This document shows, piece after piece, positions 23,034-30,787 of a DNA stretch of 32,219 nt. Each line of letters begins with the position of its first letter. Position 1 is the first letter of the stretch. Below the pieces are notes generated by a model. The model was not told where the DNA came from. It searched no databases and saw nothing but the letters and a program-made list of their open reading frames with translations. This stretch comes from Flammeovirgaceae bacterium UBA2371 (lineage in GTDB: Bacteria > Bacteroidota > Bacteroidia > Cytophagales > Cyclobacteriaceae). A program made the translations under genes and the position numbers. Location: NCBI GenBank assembly GCA_002345965.1, contig DDTF01000001.1, positions 1-32,219 of the forward strand. Direction: 5' to 3'.

Positions 23034-23585
23034 ATGTCAATAAAGGTAGGTCTAATTTTAATTTTATTGTTGGCAAAAGCCACTGCCGATGAACCCATAA
23101 TCTGGAACAAGGAGAAAAGACTTTCCTGGAATGACTTTCAGGCAACTGCTCCTAAACTAGATTCACACATTGCGCTATCCCGGGTAGAGATTCAATATGA
23201 GTCTCAAGTAGATAAGGCCGGCAGAATGACCATGGATATCAAAGGAGTTTTTATTAAGGAGCAATCATGGGTAAAGCAGGATCGAAAAAGCGACAACATA
23301 TTAAAACACGAGCAATACCATTTTAACCTCACTGAGCTGTGGGCCAGAAAACTGAGAAGGGAGGTAGCGTCAAAGAAGTGGAACACTAAAACTTTTGAAA
23401 AAGAGTTTACTTCATTGTTTAAGAAGCACATGGCTCAAACACTGAAAGAACAATTGCGCTATGACAATGAGACGAATCACTCACAAGTAAGCGATAAGCA
23501 AAAGGAGTGGGAACGAAATATAGATCAGGAGCTGGTTGAATTGAAAGCGCATGCAGCAATCAATGTCCCATTTTTATTCGAATAA
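23034..23585 (+). CDS. Secreted DUF922-like putative zinc protease
   Basis: This is a 183-residue protein with a signal peptide (VGLILILLLAKATADE, cleavage near residue 18-19). The segment EKRLSWNDFQATAP followed by an HExxH motif (H92, E93, H96 in LKHEQYHFNLTELWARKL) is the pattern of DUF922, predicted secreted zinc-dependent proteases. The C-terminal half is strongly charged and helical. Biochemical activity of the family is poorly established, so peptidase is inference. The last 12 bases overlap the end of the convergent ruvB gene. No promoter box was recognised upstream. Confidence 0.83.
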   Translation: MSIKVGLILILLLAKATADEPIIWNKEKRLSWNDFQATAPKLDSHIALSRVEIQYESQVDKAGRMTMDIKGVFIKEQSWVKQDRKSDNILKHEQYHFNLTELWARKLRREVASKKWNTKTFEKEFTSLFKKHMAQTLKEQLRYDNETNHSQVSDKQKEWERNIDQELVELKAHAAINVPFLFE

Positions 23586-24602
23586 ACTTCCTGCCTTTCC
23601 GGGTCGCGGTATTTTAAGATGTTTATAAGCCAGATCGGTCGCTTCTCTTCCCCTGCTGGTCCTTTTGATGTAGCCCTCCTGAATCAAAAAAGGTTCGTAA
23701 ACTTCTTCGATGGTTTCTGCCTCATCGCCTACAGCAGTGGCTATCGTAGTTAAACCAACAGGACCTCCTTTGAATTTTTCAATAATGGTGGAGAGTATCC
23801 GATTGTCCATTTCATCGAGGCCATTTTCATCTACATCCAGAGCGTTAAGCGCCATTTGAGCAATAGACATCGTGATGACACCATCACCTTTTATTTGTGC
23901 AAAATCTCGGGTTCTGCGCAGCAGATTATTAGCAATGCGTGGGGTGCCTCTGCTTCTTCTGGCGATTTCCATCGCGGCATCATCATTCATTGGAGTTTCT
24001 AATATACCTGCAGATCTCTTTACGATAGTGGTCAACAATTCAGAGTCGTAATATTCTAATCTGGAGTTGATGCCAAATCGGGCACGCAAGGGAGAAGTTA
24101 ATAAACCAGCACGTGTAGTAGCTCCAATTAAGGTGAATGGATTGAGTCCAATTTGTACAGATCTGGCATTGGGGCCAGAGTCCAGCATGATGTCGATACG
24201 GAAATCCTCCATGGCTGAGTAGAGGTATTCCTCCACAATTGGATTGAGCCGATGGATTTCATCAATAAACAGTACGTCATGAGGTTCGAGGTTGGTGAGT
24301 AACCCCGCCAAATCGCCAGGCTTATCTAAAACAGGGCCAGAGGTAACTTTGATTCGCGATTCCAACTCATTGGCAATGATATGACTCAAGGTAGTTTTGC
24401 CTAACCCTGGAGGGCCATGGAGTAAAACATGATCGAGCGGTTCGCTTCGCTTCTTGGCAGCCTGAACAAAGATCTTAATGTTTTCTACGACCTTCTCCTG
24501 TCCGGTAAAGTCTTTAAAGGACAACGGACGCAGGGCCCTTTCAATCTCTTTTTCGGCCGGGGTCAATCCCTCTTCATCCGCACTTAAGTAATCTTCGCGC
24601 AT
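23574..24602 (-). CDS. ruvB: Holliday junction branch migration helicase RuvB
   Basis: This is the 342-residue AAA+ motor of the RuvABC complex that drives branch migration in recombination and repair. Walker A GPPGLGKT is at 63-70, Walker B with LFIDEIHRL at about 111-119, sensor 1 in GATTRAGLLTSPLRARFG, and the C-terminal winged helix holds GGPVGLTTIA and QEGYIKRTSRGR. Length and ends are standard. The ATG at 24602 fits the conserved RuvB N-terminus, yet a perfect -7 box ends only four bases upstream, suggesting a leaderless message. ruvA and ruvC are not in the window. Confidence 0.97.
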   Translation of the reverse strand: MREDYLSADEEGLTPAEKEIERALRPLSFKDFTGQEKVVENIKIFVQAAKKRSEPLDHVLLHGPPGLGKTTLSHIIANELESRIKVTSGPVLDKPGDLAGLLTNLEPHDVLFIDEIHRLNPIVEEYLYSAMEDFRIDIMLDSGPNARSVQIGLNPFTLIGATTRAGLLTSPLRARFGINSRLEYYDSELLTTIVKRSAGILETPMNDDAAMEIARRSRGTPRIANNLLRRTRDFAQIKGDGVITMSIAQMALNALDVDENGLDEMDNRILSTIIEKFKGGPVGLTTIATAVGDEAETIEEVYEPFLIQEGYIKRTSRGREATDLAYKHLKIPRPGKAGSLFE

Positions 24603-24606
24603 GACT

Positions 24607-24614
24607 CAAAAGTA
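24607..24614 (-). promoter_or_regulatory. -7 box abutting ruvB
   Basis: Minus-strand TACTTTTG matches TAnnTTTG perfectly and ends four bases before the ruvB ATG. Transcription from it would start at or next to the A of the start codon. Confidence 0.4.
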
Positions 24615-24698
24615 AGCAAAAGTTGATGGCTATAGTTGCTCTAAGGCGGGTTGAATTGTTTTAAATCTGCCTGAAAGACTCGGAATCAACTATTTCCT

Positions 24699-24720
24699 TT
24701 AATTTGCAACAATATTGCAA
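24699..24720 (+). promoter_or_regulatory. Promoter and operator candidate for apbE-ZIP (double TTGCAA box)
   Basis: TTAATTTG (24699-24706), a one-mismatch -7 box, overlaps the first of two TTGCAA boxes at 24704-24709 and 24715-24720. The boxes start 11 bases apart, one helical turn, and each is self-complementary, so TTGCAACAATATTGCAA is an almost perfect dyad. It ends five bases before the apbE ATG. A repressor bound here would block transcription. A metal-responsive Fur-family regulator is a reasonable guess because the operon encodes a ZIP transporter. Confidence 0.5.
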
Positions 24721-24725
24721 GTAGG

Positions 24726-25751
24726 ATGAATAACCGCGTCAAAAACGCCATTTACTCTGTCGTTTTAGTTTCATTAGTTTTTATCGTTTGGAAATACAGG
24801 CAGTCTAACTCCATCCATGAGATTAGGATTGAAGGAAAGACCATGGGTACTACCTATCACATTACTTACTTCGATAAGGAAGGCAGAAACCTTAAGCCAC
24901 AGATTGATTCGTTGCTGGAGGTTTTTAATCAGTCACTCAGCACTTATTTAAAAGAATCGGAGGTGTCGTTATTTAATACTGGTAATGTTGTTCATTTCAG
25001 GCTGCCTTTCTTTTTACCTGTTTTAGAAAAATCCGAAGAGATAACAACTTTATCAGAGGGAGCTTTTGATCCCACCGTGATGCCCTTGGTAAATGCATGG
25101 GGATTTGGACCTGGAAGGAAAATGAAAATTGACAGTGTCCAGGTTGACTCCATCATGGAGTTTGTTGGATTTGATAAGGTACAGTTTAACCGGGATAGCA
25201 TTTGGAAAGAAGACAAGCGCGTTCAGCTGGATTTTAGTGCCATTGCAAAAGGATATGGTGTGGATGAAGTAGCGAATCTGATCAGGTCACAAGGAATCAA
25301 TGACTGGTTTGTGGAAATAGGCGGTGAAATTTCTGCGTTTGGCAAGAATCAAAAGCTGGATAAACCATGGGAAGCGGGCGTACTTCATCCCAACTCAACA
25401 TATGAAAACCAAAGTTTCAAAGCTTATGTGCAATTACAAGATAAGGCCATGGCTACTTCTGGGAATTATTTCAATTACTATGAAGAGAATGGTAAAAAGT
25501 ACGCTCACACCATTGACCCTTCTTCAGGTTATACGATACGGCACGAATTGTTGAGCGCATCAGTATTTGCCAAAGATTGTATGACTGCAGATGCATGGGC
25601 AACAGCTTTTATGGTAATGGGAAAAAAGAAGACCATTGAAAAGTTGGAACAACTTTCTGATGTTGATGCATTTCTGATCTACTCGACAGATAAGGGAATT
25701 GAGACTTTCGTCAGTGATGGCATGGCTTCGGCAATAAAAATTAACCCATAA
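24726..25751 (+). CDS. apbE: FAD:protein FMN transferase
   Basis: This is a 341-residue extracytoplasmic flavinyl transferase that attaches FMN to a threonine or serine of partner redox proteins. The N-terminus is an uncleaved anchor or signal (AIYSVVLVSLVFIVW) without a lipobox cysteine. Family motifs include GKTMGTTYHITYF, EGAFDPTVMPLVNAWGFG, DFSAIAKGYGVDEVAN, VEIGGEISAFG, MATSGNYFNYY, HTIDPSSGY and CMTADAWATAFMVMG. No NQR, RNF or flavinylated partner is in the window. The ZIP transporter gene starts three bases after its stop, so they form an operon. Confidence 0.95.
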   Translation: MNNRVKNAIYSVVLVSLVFIVWKYRQSNSIHEIRIEGKTMGTTYHITYFDKEGRNLKPQIDSLLEVFNQSLSTYLKESEVSLFNTGNVVHFRLPFFLPVLEKSEEITTLSEGAFDPTVMPLVNAWGFGPGRKMKIDSVQVDSIMEFVGFDKVQFNRDSIWKEDKRVQLDFSAIAKGYGVDEVANLIRSQGINDWFVEIGGEISAFGKNQKLDKPWEAGVLHPNSTYENQSFKAYVQLQDKAMATSGNYFNYYEENGKKYAHTIDPSSGYTIRHELLSASVFAKDCMTADAWATAFMVMGKKKTIEKLEQLSDVDAFLIYSTDKGIETFVSDGMASAIKINP

Positions 25752-25754
25752 CCG

Positions 25755-26513
25755 ATGCTGTTGAAATCGCTTATCTTATTTTTCACACCATTGCTGGCGG
25801 GTTTACTCATTTATCTGGTTCCCAAGGCTCGCAATACCAGTTTTAAATTATTGCTGGTATTTGCAGGATCTTATCTTTTTGCAATTACTGTTATTCATAT
25901 TCTCCCTGAATTGTACCGTGAATATGCAGAAGTTGAACTGATAGGACTATTTGTACTAATAGGTTTTTTTCTTCAACAGATGCTTGAATATTTTACTTCA
26001 GGCATTGAACATGGGCACATACATACTAACGATGCTCAAGGGCATACACATTCCCATAGTCATGCAGAAGTTTCAGCAATTGTTTTGTTGTTTGCTTTGT
26101 GTGTGCACGCATTTTTGGAAGGAGGAATGTTGGCTCAACCACCATCGTTTAATATGCATTCGGATGTTAATGCCATATTGCTTGGAATTGTGCTGCACCG
26201 GGCACCGGCAGCTTTTGCGCTGATGGCCGTGCTGTCCAGCCAACTTCACTCCAAACGCAGAGCCCTTCCATACCTTGTAGTTTTTTCATTGGCTGCACCC
26301 TTGGGTTTGTTTGTCAGTGAATATTTTGTCGAAATCAATCTCCTTTCCGAATCAGGATTGATTTTTCTTTATGCCATAGTAAGTGGAAATTTTCTTCACA
26401 TCTCTACCACCATTGTATTTGAAAGCAGTCCTGATCATCACTTCAATGCCAAGAAACTAGCAGTGGCACTGGTGGGCTCACTTGTAGCGGTGGCAGTTGA
26501 GTTTATGCTTTAA
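25755..26513 (+). CDS. ZIP-family divalent metal transporter
   Basis: This is a 252-residue inner-membrane protein with about eight helices. A histidine-rich loop (residues 86-103, alternating HGHIH and THSHSH) lies between helices 3 and 4, as in ZIP metal importers. The TM4 motif is H118-A-F-L-E122-GG and the TM5 motif begins with H148 (LHRAPAAF), where the usual HExPxE glutamate is replaced by R149. A late FLHIS contains another histidine. Zinc or iron import is likely; the metal is not decided by sequence. It is the second gene of the apbE operon. Confidence 0.92.
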   Translation: MLLKSLILFFTPLLAGLLIYLVPKARNTSFKLLLVFAGSYLFAITVIHILPELYREYAEVELIGLFVLIGFFLQQMLEYFTSGIEHGHIHTNDAQGHTHSHSHAEVSAIVLLFALCVHAFLEGGMLAQPPSFNMHSDVNAILLGIVLHRAPAAFALMAVLSSQLHSKRRALPYLVVFSLAAPLGLFVSEYFVEINLLSESGLIFLYAIVSGNFLHISTTIVFESSPDHHFNAKKLAVALVGSLVAVAVEFML

Positions 26514-26520
26514 AGAGTCC

Positions 26521-26528
26521 TATCTTTA
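26521..26528 (+). promoter_or_regulatory. -7-like box before the glycosyltransferase operon
   Basis: TATCTTTA has one mismatch to TAnnTTTG and ends four bases before the GTG start at 26533. No clear -33 element is visible. It lies in the 19-base gap after the ZIP gene. Confidence 0.22.
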
Positions 26529-26532
26529 GTGC

Positions 26533-27558
26533 GTGAAAGTAAATCTAAGCGCAAAGCCATTGGGCAAAAATAAATTACCAAAAAAAATTTTGGTAATGCG
26601 CTTTCAGGCATTGGGTGACACCATCATTACATTACCCTATCTTCAAAGTTTAAAAACTAATTATCCTGGAATAATACTTCATCTACTCACACGTTATGAA
26701 GTGGCTCAAATTCCATTGGCTTTATCTATTTTTGAAAAGGTTATTACTATTGGTGGTGGGAGAAACGCCAAATTTCAATTTTTAATTTCTATTTTACTTT
26801 TACCAAAACTTTGGTTCAATCAATATGACGCTGTTCTTGATTTACAAAACAATAGAATAAGTAAAATACTACGTGTTCTTCTGCGCCCTCCTTATTGGAG
26901 TCAGTTTGATAAATATTCTCCAATTTCTGCCGGAGAAAGAACTCGCTTAACAATTGAGGCGCTTGGACTATCAGGGATTAAGATCGATACTTCATTTAAA
27001 GTAGTTTGCAGGATTGACATCGATTCAAAATTAAAAAAGAATGGATGGGATGGAACATCAGAACTTGTTTTACTTAATCCGGCCGGAAACTTTAATTCAC
27101 GAAACTGGCCCATAGAAAACTACATAAAGTTTGCGAAGTATTGGGGAGGAGATTCACATAATCAGATCCAGTTTGTAATCATGTTATTGGAAAAGCACCA
27201 ATGGAAGGCAAGTTTAATAAAACAAGAACTACAGGATAAATGCATTGATTTGTCGGGAAAAACATCTGTACTGGAAGCATTTCTAATAACAGGCAGTGCT
27301 CGGCATGTTCTCACAGAAGATTCTGGATTGATGCATATGGCTTGGGTACAGAGAATACCCACTTTAGCTATTTTTGGATCAAGCAGAAAGGATTGGTCTG
27401 CCCCATTGGGTGAATGGTCTGTATGCCTGGACGCATCTGATTTGAGTTGCGGGCCATGTATGAAGGAACATTGTATTTTTGGAGATAATCATTGTCTTAC
27501 CCGATACAGCGCAGAATTTGTATTCAATGAAAGTCAAAAACTGCTGCTCAAAAAATGA
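26533..27558 (+). CDS. Glycosyltransferase family 9 (heptosyltransferase-like)
   Basis: This is a 341-residue GT9 enzyme, probably adding a sugar from a nucleotide donor to a lipopolysaccharide core or similar surface glycan on the cytoplasmic face. The N-terminal motif KILVMRFQALGDTIITLPYL is typical. The donor-binding region shows LLNPAGNFNSRNWP, LTEDSGLMHMAWVQRIPTLAIFGSS and a cysteine-rich end (CGPCMKEHC, GDNHCL). The start is GTG at 26533; an internal ATG at 26596 would cut into the first beta-strand and is unlikely. Its stop overlaps the next start as ATGA. Confidence 0.9.
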   Translation: MKVNLSAKPLGKNKLPKKILVMRFQALGDTIITLPYLQSLKTNYPGIILHLLTRYEVAQIPLALSIFEKVITIGGGRNAKFQFLISILLLPKLWFNQYDAVLDLQNNRISKILRVLLRPPYWSQFDKYSPISAGERTRLTIEALGLSGIKIDTSFKVVCRIDIDSKLKKNGWDGTSELVLLNPAGNFNSRNWPIENYIKFAKYWGGDSHNQIQFVIMLLEKHQWKASLIKQELQDKCIDLSGKTSVLEAFLITGSARHVLTEDSGLMHMAWVQRIPTLAIFGSSRKDWSAPLGEWSVCLDASDLSCGPCMKEHCIFGDNHCLTRYSAEFVFNESQKLLLKK

Positions 27559-28670
27559 GAATCGCAATCTGGATTTATGGGGGAATCGGAGGTGGCAATT
27601 ACTCTCAAGGGATACCGGCCCTGAACAATTTTGTACTCAGATTGGCAAACACCCATGATGTCACAGTCTATTCCATCTTACCGGCTAATTCTGGATTTAA
27701 ACCAGAAAAATATTATTTTAAATCAGCGGGTGAATCAATATCTACACCGATACTACGACTATTTCTTTTAGTCTTTATATTTATTTCTGATCATGTTAAA
27801 AAACCATATAAAGTAATTCACGGCATTTGGCTATACCCAGCCGCAACGGTTGCTGTGGTTTTAGGAAAACTTTTGAGGATACCGAGTATTGCAAGTGCCC
27901 ATGGTGGTGAGGCGGCTGCTTTGCCCGAAATTGATTATGGCAATATGAGAGATGGTTGGGTAAAAAAATTGACACTTTGGACTTGTCAAAATGCTTCTGT
28001 TTTAAATTTTATTTCCGCTTTTCAATTTAAGGAAATGCAGCGGCATGGATTACAAAGAAAAGCAGCAAGTATAATTCCATTTGGTGTAGCTACTGAAATC
28101 TTTGAACCAAGGCCCAAGCCAATATCTAATTTCATTAAGATTTTGCATGTTGCTAATCTTACTGAGGTGAAGGATCAGTTTTTACTGCTACGAAGTTTTA
28201 AGGAAATCATAAAGAAACATCCAGCGAAACTTAGAATTGTTGGAGCGGATTATCTAAGTGGACGGCTTCAATTGTATGCTAGGGAACTTGAAATTGAACA
28301 GGATGTTACTTTTATAGGTCCTGTTCCGTATGTAGAAATTTCGCAACACTACAACTGGGCTGACTTTTTGTTGCATACGAGTCTGTACGAAGGGCTTCCA
28401 TCAGCGATAGTGGAGGCAATGGCAAGTGGCGTAGTGGTGGTGAGTACACCTGTGGGTATAGTAGCTGATCTTGGAGGAGCATATTTTGTTGTTTGCGAAA
28501 GAAGGGACGAAAATAATATAGCGTCTCAATTACTTTCAATTTGGAATGATAAGATAGCTCAGAATAGATTGCGTGAAATGAGTTGTAATTGGGCTCATTC
28601 GCATTCAATAGAATTGACTGTACAACAATTTGAAAACCTTTATCAAGAGACTCTTAATGAAAGATCGTAG
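27555..28670 (+). CDS. Glycosyltransferase family 4 (copy 1 of a tandem pair)
   Basis: This is a 371-residue GT-B retaining glycosyltransferase. The N-terminal domain begins MRIAIWIYGGIGGGNYSQGIPAL. The C-terminal domain has ILHVANLTEVKDQ, LRIVGADY, and the EX7E-type motif EGLPSAIVEAMASG followed by VVVVSTPVG, which binds the nucleotide sugar. Acceptor and sugar cannot be predicted. It is coupled to the GT9 gene by a 4-base ATGA overlap and overlaps copy 2 by 14 bases. Base composition is visibly more AT-rich than in the ruvB or aroC regions. Confidence 0.92.
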   Translation: MRIAIWIYGGIGGGNYSQGIPALNNFVLRLANTHDVTVYSILPANSGFKPEKYYFKSAGESISTPILRLFLLVFIFISDHVKKPYKVIHGIWLYPAATVAVVLGKLLRIPSIASAHGGEAAALPEIDYGNMRDGWVKKLTLWTCQNASVLNFISAFQFKEMQRHGLQRKAASIIPFGVATEIFEPRPKPISNFIKILHVANLTEVKDQFLLLRSFKEIIKKHPAKLRIVGADYLSGRLQLYARELEIEQDVTFIGPVPYVEISQHYNWADFLLHTSLYEGLPSAIVEAMASGVVVVSTPVGIVADLGGAYFVVCERRDENNIASQLLSIWNDKIAQNRLREMSCNWAHSHSIELTVQQFENLYQETLNERS

Positions 28671-29757
28671 AAAGGTTGCAATACTGTGTGTTGGAATGGT
28701 GGGTTCTGGACCTATGGAACAAGGAATTCCGGCTTTTACCAATGTGCTCCAACGACTCAGTGAGGAAGTCCAAATAACTATTTATTCTTTTATTCCTGTT
28801 AAAAGAACCAATGTTTCTAAAGCGGTTAGGGTTAGATCATTTCCAATGAGTTCGGTTTCAAACAGAGTAAAATATATTTGGTTGGGTATTTTGATATTAT
28901 GGGATCATATTAGAGATCCTTACCATTGCTTTCATGCCTATTCACCTTATCCATCAGGTGTGCTTGCTTTTAATTTGGCAGCCCTGTTAAATAGAAGATA
29001 TATAATCACCTTACTTGCTGGTGAAATGGCTCATTTGCCAGAAATTAATTTTGGTGACTTATTAAATATAAATATAAAGTCTGCTTCTATCCGTGTTTGT
29101 GAATCTGCCAACGGATTAATTGCGTTTTCTGAATTTCAAAAAAGCCACTTACTCAAAAATATTTCTTATCATCAGCATGTACATGTTATCCCATTTTCTT
29201 TAGAGGTCCCTTTACTAGGGAAACTTGAACTTTCTTATCCGATACAATTATTACACGTATCACATTACCATCCCATCAAGGATTATGACACCTTACTGAA
29301 TACAATTGAAATTCTAAAATCCAAGATAGACGTACAATTATCTATAGTTGGTGAACATTATGATGATGCATTCCTGACTGAAATTAGGAATAGGAATTTG
29401 CAAAACGACATTATTCTCATAGGATCATTGCCCAATAATAAATTAAAGCGGCTTTATCAATCCCATCATATCTTAATACATACATCAAAATTTGAAGGAT
29501 TACCAATGGTGGCGATTGAGGCAATGGCAAATGGAACTGTTATTTGCGGAACTGCCGTTGGAATCATTCATGATTTGGCTCCTGAATGTTGCGTTGCTGT
29601 TGAAGTAGGGAACCATGTAAAGCTGGCGGAAGAAATTATTAAGTTGGTTGATGCCCCAGGCTCTTATTACAAGCTTCGTGAGCAGGCTTACAGGTGGATT
29701 TGTGACCACGATATCAATTGGCATCTTAAAAAGATGACTCATATGTATGATGCATGA
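28657..29757 (+). CDS. Glycosyltransferase family 4 (copy 2 of a tandem pair)
   Basis: This 366-residue GT4 enzyme is related to its upstream neighbour: both share a glycine-rich start followed by QGIPA(L/F)xN and RL, and a GE(A/M)AxLPEI(D/N)(Y/F)G segment. The donor site is EGLPMVAIEAMANG with LLHVSHYHPIKDYD upstream. The ATG at 28657 is chosen; an in-frame TTG at 28630 would give a longer product and deepen the overlap with copy 1. It overlaps copy 1 by 14 bases and the GT2 gene by 11 bases. It probably adds a different sugar or linkage to the same glycan. Confidence 0.92.
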   Translation: MKDRRKVAILCVGMVGSGPMEQGIPAFTNVLQRLSEEVQITIYSFIPVKRTNVSKAVRVRSFPMSSVSNRVKYIWLGILILWDHIRDPYHCFHAYSPYPSGVLAFNLAALLNRRYIITLLAGEMAHLPEINFGDLLNINIKSASIRVCESANGLIAFSEFQKSHLLKNISYHQHVHVIPFSLEVPLLGKLELSYPIQLLHVSHYHPIKDYDTLLNTIEILKSKIDVQLSIVGEHYDDAFLTEIRNRNLQNDIILIGSLPNNKLKRLYQSHHILIHTSKFEGLPMVAIEAMANGTVICGTAVGIIHDLAPECCVAVEVGNHVKLAEEIIKLVDAPGSYYKLREQAYRWICDHDINWHLKKMTHMYDA

Positions 29758-30784
29758 ATTATTGCCCATATCGGTAGTCATCCCCACTTACAATCGGTCA
29801 GCATCATTAGCGCGCACGATAGACGCTATCAACAGGCAAACAAGCAAACCAGGGGAAGTAATAGTAATTGATGCAGGGAATGAACATTCATATCGTGAAA
29901 AAATAGCGCTGGATTGGGCGGAGCTGAATGTAATCATTGTCGATTCTGAGGCATCCGTGTGTATTCAACGAAACAAGGGAATAGTTTTGTCAAAATATAA
30001 ATGGATATTTCTTTGCGATGATGACATCGAACTTCCTGACGACTATTTGACAACTTTATTCAAGTTTGTGTCTGAAAATTTAGAATGCAATGCAGTAGCT
30101 GGATTGCTCCTTCAAAAAGAAGGAGATAAGTGGATAAGTCAATATCCGCCTACTAGTGGTTTTGATTTGATATTTAGATTTATTTTTCAACACTCAATAT
30201 GGGGCAATGTAGAATCAATAAAAGCTAGAGGGCCGTTGAATATTTTGCTACAAGTTTTAAAAAATAATTTTAAGAAGAAAGGTAACACATTTACGAAAGC
30301 CGGTTGGCCTTCAGTGACACAATGGAAGGGTGAGGTATGGAGAACTTCTATTTATTCACTGGGCGCCAACTTGATTAGAAGAGAATGGCTCATTCAATCT
30401 CCCTACGATGAGGTTTTAGATCCGGGTGGTATTGGAGATAATTATGGTGTTGCGCTGGGGTTTCCTCATGAGAAATCTATTTACGTTCTGTCGAGTGCCT
30501 ATGCATATCATCACAGGGATGAAAAAAACAGGCCTGAAGCCTCTGTTATTTATTATCGTAGGATAATGGCACTTGATTATTTTAACCAACGATACAGAAA
30601 AGGAATATCTTACAAGCTGTGGTTAATATGGTCTTTGTTTGGCAATTTAATTTTATTCTTAATTCGAGGTAATGCAAAAATGTTGCAAGCAACTATCGTT
30701 GCAATGATGAAAATAATATTAAGTAAAAATCCATATTGGGTGGGATATAAAAGTGGGATTAGACTAGTCAGTCCTAATTACTAA
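29747..30784 (+). CDS. Glycosyltransferase family 2
   Basis: This is a 345-residue GT-A inverting glycosyltransferase. The nucleotide-binding strand SVVIPTYNRSASLARTIDAI opens the protein, and the metal-binding aspartates are in WIFLCDDDIELPDDYL. The C-terminal part has a hydrophobic segment (about 295-325, LWLIWSLFGNLILFLI) that could attach it to the membrane. ATG at 29747 and 29750 are both possible. It is the last gene of the overlapping glycosyltransferase operon and ends three bases from the convergent ABC transporter gene. Confidence 0.92.
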   Translation: MMHELLPISVVIPTYNRSASLARTIDAINRQTSKPGEVIVIDAGNEHSYREKIALDWAELNVIIVDSEASVCIQRNKGIVLSKYKWIFLCDDDIELPDDYLTTLFKFVSENLECNAVAGLLLQKEGDKWISQYPPTSGFDLIFRFIFQHSIWGNVESIKARGPLNILLQVLKNNFKKKGNTFTKAGWPSVTQWKGEVWRTSIYSLGANLIRREWLIQSPYDEVLDPGGIGDNYGVALGFPHEKSIYVLSSAYAYHHRDEKNRPEASVIYYRRIMALDYFNQRYRKGISYKLWLIWSLFGNLILFLIRGNAKMLQATIVAMMKIILSKNPYWVGYKSGIRLVSPNY

Positions 30785-30787
30785 CAT

